Assembly: GCA_001800515.1 (NCBI GenBank)
Contig: MGVN01000120.1
Location: forward strand, 301 to 7,620
Reading direction: 5' to 3'
DNA from: Elusimicrobia bacterium RIFOXYB2_FULL_49_7
GTDB taxonomy: Bacteria > Fibrobacterota > OXYB2-FULL-49-7
Length of the DNA: 7,320 nucleotides
The stretch's first letter is position 1; each line of letters starts with the position of its first letter. Of the stretch, positions 1-6,453 are shown in pieces. A program made the translations under genes and the position numbers. The notes under the pieces are model-generated. The model did not search any database. It saw nothing but the letters and a program-made list of their open reading frames with translations, and was not told where the DNA came from.

Positions 1-320
<320 letters not shown>

Positions 321-626
321 CTACTTGTTGAGGTTCTCCAAAACCTGGAGATCCCGCTTCACTTCATCATATTCACTGGAGAGCAATGCAAAATATTCCT
401 GTGCCAAACGCATTTTTTCAGCTATTCCTTTTGTGGTGAGATAATAACGCCAGCGGATTTTATCGTGATGGTCACGGACCTTTTTAGCCTGAATGGCACC
501 GATTTTAATAAACCCGGCCATGATGTAATTGATACGACCCAAGCTGACATTCAAGGTCTCGGCCAACGAACGCTGAGTATGCGCCCCATTGCGCTCTATC
601 TCTTTGATAATTTTGTATTCAATCAT
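321..626 (-). CDS. EPS-associated MarR-family winged-helix transcriptional regulator
   Basis: A 101-residue DNA-binding protein resembling the small MarR-type regulators found in exopolysaccharide loci. A helix-turn-helix spans about residues 16-43 (TQRSLAETLNVSLGRINYIM), followed by a charged beta wing (about 48-66, ending YYLTTKG) and a C-terminal helix (67-101) with dimerisation or coiled-coil character. I chose ATG at 626 because the family begins shortly before the first helix. The longer in-frame TTG start at 665 would lie upstream of the likely -10 box. There is no strong Shine-Dalgarno. The gene is free-standing between the terminator of the secreted-protein gene and the dehydratase. 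A perfect palindrome 14 bases upstream of the ATG suggests autoregulation. Regulation of the flanking sugar genes is inferred from context, and the ligand is unknown. Confidence 0.85.
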   Translation of the reverse strand: MIEYKIIKEIERNGAHTQRSLAETLNVSLGRINYIMAGFIKIGAIQAKKVRDHHDKIRWRYYLTTKGIAEKMRLAQEYFALLSSEYDEVKRDLQVLENLNK

Positions 627-639
627 GCCATATAAGCCA

Positions 640-656
640 TGTTCAATATTTGAACA
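640..656. promoter_or_regulatory. Candidate operator: 7-bp-arm perfect palindrome
   Basis: TGTTCAA (640-646) and TTGAACA (650-656) are exact inverted repeats around a 3-base spacer. The site abuts the -10 box of the putative regulator promoter and covers the expected transcription start. Its size and symmetry suit a dimeric winged-helix protein, and the adjacent MarR-type product is the obvious candidate ligand. Binding is inferred. Confidence 0.55.
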
Positions 657-684
657 AGATAGCAAAACAGCAATAAAAAAACAA
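656..684 (-). promoter_or_regulatory. Probable promoter of the MarR-type regulator gene
   Basis: On the minus strand TTGTTT (684-679) is followed by a 17-base spacer and TATCTT (661-656). The hexamers match three and four of six consensus bases, but the spacing is ideal. The site lies in the only available gap, between the upstream terminator and the ATG. The predicted start would be near 649, giving a leader of about 23 bases. Confidence 0.45.
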
Positions 685-705
685 GAAAAAAATGGCGGAC
701 GGCTT

Positions 706-749
706 AAAAAAAGAGACCCCCTTCTCTATTAAAATAGGGAAGGGAGTCT
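706..749 (-). terminator. Rho-independent terminator after the secreted-protein gene
   Basis: On the minus strand the arms at 749-734 and 729-714 pair over about 16 bp, with one G-U pair (745/718) and one C-A mismatch (738/725) around a 4-base loop. A C and then seven consecutive T (712-706) follow at once. It begins 22 bases after the TAA at 774-772. The opposite orientation lacks a T-run, so the terminator serves the minus strand and insulates the MarR-type gene downstream. Confidence 0.92.
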
Positions 750-771
750 TGGTATTTATCGTGCTTTGAAC

Positions 772-3078
772 TTATTTCAGGCGCATCCCTTTTTTAATAA
801 ATTCCAGGCCATCCACCCGAAGCTTATAGAAATAGCAGCCTGCTGCCAGGCAAAGTCCTTGTTCGTTTCGGCCATCCCATTGAATGGAATGGAGACCGTT
901 CTTTTGGCGTCCTACCGGGATGTGGCGGACCCGTTTCCCTTGGATATTGTAGATTTCAAGGTCAACCTGAGCATGACCGCCCGAAGATGCAATCATAAAA
1001 TGGACCGTTGTTGAGGAATTCGCAGGATTAGGAGACAAGGACGCAATGCCTGTTGCAGAAGGGGTTAGCGGGCCCATCCCTCCTTCTGTGGCGGTAGAAA
1101 GGATTTCCAAGGCATATTCCTTGACCGCCGGGAAAGGATCGTTCTCCGCCAAATCCTGAAGCGCAGCAACCGCTTTATCGCCGCCGAGAATTCCAAGAGC
1201 ATGGGCAATATGAAGCCGCAAATCAAAACGGCAAAGCGGCAATTTTGAAATCAGTGCTGAGACCGCGCTGGTGTCGCCGATAGCGGCAATGGCGTCCGGC
1301 ACATATCGCATGCCGGGAACACTGTTCGGCGCTTGTTTCCATAATTGAAGCAGCGTTGGCAATGCCTTAGGATCCGCAATCTGTGCAAGGGCTTTCATGA
1401 TATAAACCTGAAGATCCGCATCGGCATTACGGAGAGCATACAATAATGTATCGATGGCCAAAGGATACAAGCCTAATCCTTCCGCTCCACTCCACCGGGT
1501 TTGAGAATTAGAACTGAAAAGACTTGAAATAAGTGTTGCAGGCGGTGTGGTGACGGGTAACCGGTGAATATCCTGCGGAAAGAAACCGGATACCTGGATA
1601 TTACTCTGTTCAACGGATTTTTGCTCTTTTGTACCTGGGAAATCAGACGGATAGAAGCATTTCTCCGTAAAATGAACCGCCATGGAATCGTTTTGCTCGT
1701 TATCTGAAACAGCCGGAACCAACCGAAGAGTCAGTTTGGTCATGGTCGGCGTAAAAATAGTGGCGTCCAATAAGAAATAGGAGGGAAAAAGAGTGAAGGT
1801 CTTTGTCACTGTCTGAGGAGTACTATTGGCATTGTAATCCAGGGTTACTTCCAAGGCAAAACCGGGTTTGATGCTATCGGCTGTCACCCGGAGATAGTTT
1901 CTTCCGCGCACAAGATTGGGAAGCGTGTTCTTGTTAAGCTGACGATAAACAGAAACGGCTAAATCATCCATGCCGACCTGAGCAGGGCTACCGGCAGTCT
2001 GGAATTCAGCCATAACATAAAAAGTATAAGCGCAATTAACACTTGAAGGCAAAGCGACGTCCACCTCCTCTTCGCCGGTGGAACTCTTGGTGAAAAAAGG
2101 CGTCCAAGTCACCCCGTCTTTGGAAAAAGAAAGACGGCAAATATCGTCGGACGCTGTTTTCACCAAATGAGCCTTGCAACGGCCGCTGACGCCGACATAG
2201 GGAGAAGGAACGCGATAGATAAACTTGGAAATCGATCCGCCGGCAGCAGGATGAAGCACCGCAGTGTTACTCGATTTTGCAGACTGATCCGTGTTCACAG
2301 AACCGGAAAAGAGTGAAGACTCGTATTGCATAGCAGAGGTATCGGCAGTCACCACCTGGTATTCCTCACCCGCCACCGGAGAGGTCATAATGATATGGCC
2401 GCTATTCGACCAGCAACGCTCCAGCGTCTCACCCAGACGAAGGGAAGTCCGCAAGCAATGCGTATTTTGCGAAGCCGTCATATGACGATAAACCATCCCG
2501 CGCATAATGGGCAACGTCCGGGGGGCAATCCGCTGGTACAATTCACTCCAATAAACGATTTTGCTCATCGGATCCACTGTATGAAAACGCATTACGCCGT
2601 CATCATCACGGTAGCGCATAGCCGCAATGGTATGGCCTGAATTACATTCATCATAGGCGATATAACCGGCGGCACGCCACATACCCGCCAGCGTCCAACT
2701 GGCACCATCACACTGCTGGAGGCCGTATACGGTCAACAGTTTGGACGGATCATGAATAAGGCTGCCGCTTTCAAACGCATTTCCGCCGCCGACCACGAAC
2801 AGGACATGGAACATTTTCCAAAGCGCCATGGCTTTCAGATGATCCGTATCAGCCCCTTCGATACGGAAGATGCTTTGCACCGTACTTTGTAAGGTGTTGC
2901 AATCCGGATAACGATGATTGGCAATGTTGACATTTGTCAACGCCTCATCCGGGTAAACCGTGGTATCATAAATCATTTCACGCAGAAATTCGGTTGATTG
3001 AACGGGTACGGCTAACATCAACACGGACATCGTTAATAATGCGATGGAAATGAAAACGGAATTCGGTTTGCTATTCAT
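772..3078 (-). CDS. Secreted transglutaminase-like / HEAT-repeat protein with a FlgD-Ig (T9SS-like) C-terminal domain
   Basis: A 768-residue exported protein of unknown role. ATG at 3078 is chosen over the GTG nine codons upstream because AAAGGGG lies five bases before it and a clean signal peptide follows (hydrophobic core about residues 8-25, likely cleavage after VQS at 28). Residues 115-171 look like a transglutaminase/papain-like core: Cys123 in QCDGASWTLAGMWRAAG, His149 in SGHTIAAMRY and Asp169 in HTVDPM form a plausible triad. Residues about 230-500 are beta-rich; one stretch, FSKDGVTWTPFF, is typical of beta-sandwich or sialidase-like repeats. Residues about 545-662 read as HEAT-like helical repeats (ALAQIADPKALPTLLQLW, then AIAAIGDTSAVSALIS). 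The last 88 residues (SLSPNPANSSTTVHF, then IYNIQGKRVRHI, WDGRNEQG, CYFYKLRVDG) match the FlgD-Ig/type IX sorting-domain pattern. The gene has its own promoter and terminator. A role in modifying or anchoring surface material is inference. Confidence 0.85.
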   Translation of the reverse strand: MNSKPNSVFISIALLTMSVLMLAVPVQSTEFLREMIYDTTVYPDEALTNVNIANHRYPDCNTLQSTVQSIFRIEGADTDHLKAMALWKMFHVLFVVGGGNAFESGSLIHDPSKLLTVYGLQQCDGASWTLAGMWRAAGYIAYDECNSGHTIAAMRYRDDDGVMRFHTVDPMSKIVYWSELYQRIAPRTLPIMRGMVYRHMTASQNTHCLRTSLRLGETLERCWSNSGHIIMTSPVAGEEYQVVTADTSAMQYESSLFSGSVNTDQSAKSSNTAVLHPAAGGSISKFIYRVPSPYVGVSGRCKAHLVKTASDDICRLSFSKDGVTWTPFFTKSSTGEEEVDVALPSSVNCAYTFYVMAEFQTAGSPAQVGMDDLAVSVYRQLNKNTLPNLVRGRNYLRVTADSIKPGFALEVTLDYNANSTPQTVTKTFTLFPSYFLLDATIFTPTMTKLTLRLVPAVSDNEQNDSMAVHFTEKCFYPSDFPGTKEQKSVEQSNIQVSGFFPQDIHRLPVTTPPATLISSLFSSNSQTRWSGAEGLGLYPLAIDTLLYALRNADADLQVYIMKALAQIADPKALPTLLQLWKQAPNSVPGMRYVPDAIAAIGDTSAVSALISKLPLCRFDLRLHIAHALGILGGDKAVAALQDLAENDPFPAVKEYALEILSTATEGGMGPLTPSATGIASLSPNPANSSTTVHFMIASSGGHAQVDLEIYNIQGKRVRHIPVGRQKNGLHSIQWDGRNEQGLCLAAGCYFYKLRVDGLEFIKKGMRLK

Positions 3079-3083
3079 CCCTT

Positions 3084-3090
3084 CCCCTTT
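3084..3090 (-). promoter_or_regulatory. Ribosome binding site that fixes the start of the secreted-protein gene
   Basis: AAAGGGG on the minus strand, five bases before ATG at 3078. It falls inside the longer GTG-initiated reading frame, so it argues for the ATG and a start directly at the signal peptide. Confidence 0.75.
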
Positions 3091-3110
3091 TTTAACTTGA
3101 GGCACAGCAC

Positions 3111-3121
3111 TTAGTAACTAA
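3111..3121. promoter_or_regulatory. Short palindrome next to the -10 box (possible operator)
   Basis: TTAGT (3111-3115) and ACTAA (3117-3121) are exact inverted repeats around one base. They abut the -10 hexamer of the secreted-protein promoter and cover the expected start. Five-base AT-rich arms occur easily by chance. Confidence 0.25.
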
Positions 3122-3149
3122 ATATAGAATTTAATCGCTTTAATGGCAA
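3121..3149 (-). promoter_or_regulatory. Strong sigma70-like promoter of the secreted-protein gene
   Basis: On the minus strand TTGCCA (3149-3144) and TATATT (3126-3121) each match five of six consensus bases with an ideal 17-base spacer. The -35 box lies within the last codons and stop region of the YdcF-like gene. TATATTTA also approaches the TAnnTTTG -7 element of Bacteroidetes. Either reading puts transcription start near 3114, about 35 bases before the ATG. Confidence 0.65.
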
Positions 3150-3793
3150 GAAAGGGGGTGTTTGGCCCAATAAGATAGATAATACCAAGCCATTTTCATT
3201 AATTCCAGTTGCAACAAACTGCAAAGATGAGAAGAGCGCCAAAAAGAGCGATAACTCTGTGATGTTTGCTGGTAATCTGAAAAAGGAACCGGAAGAAAAT
3301 GGATGCGAACCGCCAAACCGGCTGGCCGACAATAAAGGACATCATTGAATATACGGCGCATATGATAAGGTCCGCTGACCAGTCCAACTTCCAGCTCAGG
3401 GCTACCCGGCGGCCGAAGCTTAGCAAGAGAGTCTAAAAGCCCGCAAAGCCCTAAAAACTCCAAATGCGTGTTTAAAGAATCCGTTGGCATAAACCACAGT
3501 CGGGTGGAATCTACGCCATTATACAAGGCCTGGTAGTAACGGCGACGCATGGGCCAACGGCCGACAATCCATAGGGTTTCAGGATGGCGGTCAAATAGTA
3601 CCCGGCTGTAATAATTACGCACCCCTTCTCCGGCATAGGTATAAATAACATCCAACCGTTTTGGAATGGGATCAGATACCACCATCCAGAGCCCGGCACT
3701 GTCAATCAAGCGGAACAGGAGAAAAACAATCGGAATCAAAGCTGCAAACAGAAGCAGCAATACTTTCAGAGAGCCTGTAAGAAGAAGGCGCAT
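3140..3793 (-). CDS. YdcF/SanA/ElyC-like (DUF218) membrane-anchored protein, divergent
   Basis: A 217-residue protein with one N-terminal membrane helix (about residues 8-30) and a domain on its C-terminal side. DUF218 landmarks are present in order: a first strand LDVIYTYAG (47-55) in place of the usual DAIVVLGGG, then LWIVGRW (74-80), SLNTHLE (106-112) for the SxNTxEN motif, SGPYHMRRIF (140-149) for the family's SxYHxxRA signature, and a basic/aromatic tail with the spacing seen in the family's C-terminus (YRSFWR, then ELMKMAWYY). The family is tied to envelope and polysaccharide functions but its chemistry is unsettled. The gene is last in the sugar operon, three bases after the NusG-like stop, with GGAA about seven bases before its ATG. 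Loss of the glycine-rich first motif and of the Glu before SxNT makes this a divergent member. Confidence 0.68.
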   Translation of the reverse strand: MRLLLTGSLKVLLLLFAALIPIVFLLFRLIDSAGLWMVVSDPIPKRLDVIYTYAGEGVRNYYSRVLFDRHPETLWIVGRWPMRRRYYQALYNGVDSTRLWFMPTDSLNTHLEFLGLCGLLDSLAKLRPPGSPELEVGLVSGPYHMRRIFNDVLYCRPAGLAVRIHFLPVPFSDYQQTSQSYRSFWRSSHLCSLLQLELMKMAWYYLSYWAKHPLSCH

Positions 3794-3796
3794 GAT

Positions 3797-4351
3797 CTAT
3801 TCCGCAGCTATCAGGTCATTTTCATTAATATCCACAGAAACCGCCTGGCCGAACAAATCAACGGAGACTTGGAGTCGGCTTTTATCTTCCATGCGAACCA
3901 CTTCCCCTTCCAATCCTTTCAACATGCCTGCCACGACCCGTACCCGGGTGCCGGATAGCAGACGGGGATGCAGTTGGAATTCAAGGTCCTGGGCTAAAAG
4001 GGTTTCAATATGACACAGCTCGCGGGTAAAGCGTTTCTGGTCCACCACCTTGACCGTGCCGGCGACATTGGGGCTTTGGAGCAGACGTTCCATTTGATCC
4101 GGTTGCGGCGCAACAGCCACATAACCGCCGAAAAGAGGACAAATGGATTTGCGCGGCTTGTTGTTATCTTTGCGGCGAGTTCGCTTGACATAGAGCGGCA
4201 GGTAATAGCTGATGCCTTTATGGGTCATTTCAAGGGCGAATGCTTTTTCCCGCCGGGACTTCAGATGGGCCACAATCCAGAATCCGGTTTCATCCTGAAG
4301 CGGACGGTTCTCCGGAAAACGGGGTTTTGGATTATCGTCAAGGCGGTACAT
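3797..4351 (-). CDS. NusG-like specialised antiterminator (UpxY/RfaH/LoaP type)
   Basis: A 184-residue NusG paralogue that would bind RNA polymerase and promote read-through of long surface-polysaccharide operons. After a 22-residue N-terminal extension, the NGN domain spans about 24-120: it opens with FWIVAHLKSRREKAFALEM, continues through GISYYLPLYVKRTRR, and has PLFGGYVAV at 72-80. A KOW domain follows, with VRVVAGMLKGLEGEVVRM at 137-154 and LFGQAVSVDINENDLI at the end. Length and layout suit a specialised paralogue rather than housekeeping nusG, which normally sits with secE and rplK. The ATG lies one base after the aminotransferase TGA (TGAtATG) with no clear Shine-Dalgarno, so translation is probably coupled. 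Such genes usually lead their operon; here it is fourth or later. Its target site is unknown, and I found no ops-like element. Confidence 0.9.
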   Translation of the reverse strand: MYRLDDNPKPRFPENRPLQDETGFWIVAHLKSRREKAFALEMTHKGISYYLPLYVKRTRRKDNNKPRKSICPLFGGYVAVAPQPDQMERLLQSPNVAGTVKVVDQKRFTRELCHIETLLAQDLEFQLHPRLLSGTRVRVVAGMLKGLEGEVVRMEDKSRLQVSVDLFGQAVSVDINENDLIAAE

Positions 4352-4352
4352 A

Positions 4353-5492
4353 TCAGTGTAAAAGGGCTTCTTTTAAGGCGGAAACGACCCGAAGCTGCTC
4401 CGAATGGGTCATAAAGGGATAGAGCGGCAGGCTGATGCTTTGTTGATAGCTCCGGTAAGCCACCGGAAAGTCCGTGGCTTGATAGCCGTATTTCCGACGA
4501 TAAAAAGGATGGAGATGCAAAGGGATGAAATGGACGCTCGTTTTGATTCCCTGTTCACCCAGCAAGCGAATCACCTCATCCCGGTTGATGCCTGGATGCG
4601 TAAGACGAATAGGATAGAGATGCCAGGCGCTCTTCACATGCGGCAATTCGACGGGCAGAACCAAGCCGGGTACCTTTGCCAACATTTTAGAGTAGCGTGT
4701 TGCCGCGATTTGCCGTCTTTTCCAGAGTCCGATGGATTCCCGCAACTGATGAATACCGAGTGCCGCCGCCACATCGGTCATATTATATTTGAAACCCCTG
4801 TCCAAAATCTCATAATACCAGCTTCCCCGCTTATCATAGCGGTTCCAGGCATCCTTGGAAAGCCCGTGCAGTGACATCATTCTCATTCTGGCCAAATAGT
4901 CGCCGTTATCGGTCACTGCCATGCCGCCCTCGCCGGTGGTAATGCACTTGTTGGCATAAAAGGAAAAACAGGTGATATCCGAGAAGGAACCGATGGGACG
5001 CTTTCGGTAATAGGCGGGCGTACAATGAGCCGCGTCTTCAATAACCTTAAGTTTGTGGCGTTTGGCAATCTTGAGAATGGCATTCATCTCACACGGGTGA
5101 CCGCCGAAATGGACCGGCATAATGGCGCGTGTTTTACGGGTAATCCGTTTTTCAATCTTCTTTTCATCGATATTCTGCGTATCATACCGAATATCGCACA
5201 GCACGGGCTTTGCATTGAAATATTCCACCACCTCGGCAGACGCGGCAAAAGTGGTGGTCGGCAAAATAACCTCCTCTCCGGCCTTGAGACCGATGGCATC
5301 GAGCGCCAGGTGGAGCGCTGCCGTGGCGGAATTCAGGGCCAGGCCGAACCGGCCTTTTACCGATGCGGCGAACTCCTTTTCAAAGTTTGCCGCATAGGCG
5401 CCGGTTGTCAACCAGCCGGAGCGCATCACCTTGACCACTTCGGCAATGGACCGTTCCGAAATGGCCGGCTTGTAGAACGGGATGGGTTTCAT
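4353..5492 (-). CDS. DegT/DnrJ/EryC1 family PLP-dependent sugar aminotransferase
   Basis: A 379-residue full-length enzyme that would transfer an amino group (usually from glutamate) to a keto nucleotide sugar, in the manner of ArnB, PseC or WbpE. Family features include the start PFYKP with GWLTTG at 26-31, NSATAALHLAL at 54-64 for the PLP phosphate site, IEDAAH at 151-156 with Asp153 for the pyridine nitrogen, and FSFYANKCITTGEGGM at 176-191 with Lys182 as the Schiff-base lysine. The later FKYNMTDVAAALG and WHLYPIRL segments are also typical. It lies three bases after the epimerase stop with little Shine-Dalgarno signal, so it is probably co-translated. The exact sugar (C3 or C4 amino) cannot be fixed from sequence alone. 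The neighbouring epimerase and oxidoreductase suggest a uronic or hexosamine nucleotide sugar. Confidence 0.92.
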   Translation of the reverse strand: MKPIPFYKPAISERSIAEVVKVMRSGWLTTGAYAANFEKEFAASVKGRFGLALNSATAALHLALDAIGLKAGEEVILPTTTFAASAEVVEYFNAKPVLCDIRYDTQNIDEKKIEKRITRKTRAIMPVHFGGHPCEMNAILKIAKRHKLKVIEDAAHCTPAYYRKRPIGSFSDITCFSFYANKCITTGEGGMAVTDNGDYLARMRMMSLHGLSKDAWNRYDKRGSWYYEILDRGFKYNMTDVAAALGIHQLRESIGLWKRRQIAATRYSKMLAKVPGLVLPVELPHVKSAWHLYPIRLTHPGINRDEVIRLLGEQGIKTSVHFIPLHLHPFYRRKYGYQATDFPVAYRSYQQSISLPLYPFMTHSEQLRVVSALKEALLH

Positions 5493-5495
5493 GTT

Positions 5496-6452
5496 TTAAA
5501 TATGATAATATTGCCGGTACCAGGCAATGAATTTTTCGATCCCCTGTTCAATGGGGGTCTTGGGCTCATATCCCAGCTTTTCCTTGGAATAATCGATATC
5601 CGCGCAGGTCTCGGCCACATCACCCGCCTGCATGGGTAAAAGAGTCTGCTTTGCCTTTTTACCAAGCGCTTTTTCGATGCATTCCACAAAATAGGTCAAC
5701 TGGACCGGCCGGTTGTTACCCAGATTGAAGACCTCATAGGCATAGTTATGATCGAGCGAAGAAACAATACCCGACACAATATCCTCCACAAAGGTAAAGT
5801 CCCGTTTCATCTTTCCATGGTTATAAACCTCAATGGCCTTATCCTCCAGAATGGCCTTGGCAAACTTGAACAGCGCCATGTCGGGTCGTCCATAGGGGCC
5901 ATACACCGTAAAAAAGCGAAGACCCGTCGTCCGAAGACCGAACAGATGCGAATAACTGTGAGCCACCAGTTCATTGGCTTTTTTGGTGGCCGCGTAAAGC
6001 GAAATGGGGTGATCGACCGGATCGAAAACGGAAAAAGGGCTTTTCTTGTTGCTCCCGTAGACACTTGACGAACTGGCATAAACGAAGTTTTCCTTCTGAT
6101 AGCGTTTGGCACAGTCAATCATATTGAAAAAACCCACTTCATTGGATAAAAGATAAGCACGCGGATTTTCTATCGAATATCGCACGCCTGCCTGGGCGGC
6201 CAGGTGACACACCTTGGAAAACATCTCTTCCTTGAAAAGCTTTTCAACGGCCGCCTCATCCGCCAAATCCCCTTTCACGAATTTAAATCCGGGTAAGGCA
6301 AAGAGAATTTTAAGGCGCGCCTCCTTTAAGGTCGGGTCATAATAAGGGTTCAGATTGTCGAATCCCACGACCTGGTCTCCCCGGGAAAGCAGGTGTTTTG
6401 AAAGATGAAAACCGATAAAACCGGCTGCACCGGTGACAAGATATTGTGTCAT
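5496..6452 (-). CDS. UDP-glucuronate 4-epimerase-like extended SDR
   Basis: A 318-residue NAD-dependent nucleotide-sugar epimerase, most like the CapI-type enzymes that interconvert UDP-glucuronate and UDP-galacturonate. The Rossmann motif TGAAGFIG is at 7-14, and FDNLNPYYDPTLKEARL at 31-47 is a hallmark of this subfamily. LAAQAGVRYS is at 84-93, the catalytic Ser lies in the SSSS run at 127-130, and Tyr153/Lys157 form YxxxK. FFTVYGPYGRPDMALFKFAK at 180-199 and RDFTFVEDI follow. It is slightly shorter than the usual 330-340 residues, with the gap before YEVFNLGNN. I chose ATG at 6452 because the Rossmann strand begins at once and AGGA lies nine bases upstream; the 21-codon longer frame only overlaps the preceding gene. 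It starts one base after the oxidoreductase stop. Epimerase activity on UDP-GlcA is from family similarity. Confidence 0.9.
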   Translation of the reverse strand: MTQYLVTGAAGFIGFHLSKHLLSRGDQVVGFDNLNPYYDPTLKEARLKILFALPGFKFVKGDLADEAAVEKLFKEEMFSKVCHLAAQAGVRYSIENPRAYLLSNEVGFFNMIDCAKRYQKENFVYASSSSVYGSNKKSPFSVFDPVDHPISLYAATKKANELVAHSYSHLFGLRTTGLRFFTVYGPYGRPDMALFKFAKAILEDKAIEVYNHGKMKRDFTFVEDIVSGIVSSLDHNYAYEVFNLGNNRPVQLTYFVECIEKALGKKAKQTLLPMQAGDVAETCADIDYSKEKLGYEPKTPIEQGIEKFIAWYRQYYHI

Positions 6453-6453
6453 A

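Noticed and set aside
627..665. TTG start at 665 for the MarR-type gene, adding 13 residues
   Set aside because: The codon lies upstream of the likely -10 box and the extra residues include the operator palindrome. Family members begin near the ATG at 626.
1090..1100. GGCGGTAGAAA on the plus strand, resembling the core of the RfaH ops element
   Set aside because: It lies antisense within the secreted-protein gene, points away from the operon and departs from the ops consensus in its last bases. Most likely chance.
5025..5639. 204-codon plus-strand open frame across the aminotransferase and epimerase genes
   Set aside because: It runs antisense across two conserved enzymes, resembles no family and is best explained as a codon-bias shadow. 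The same applies to the plus-strand frame at 4404-4874.
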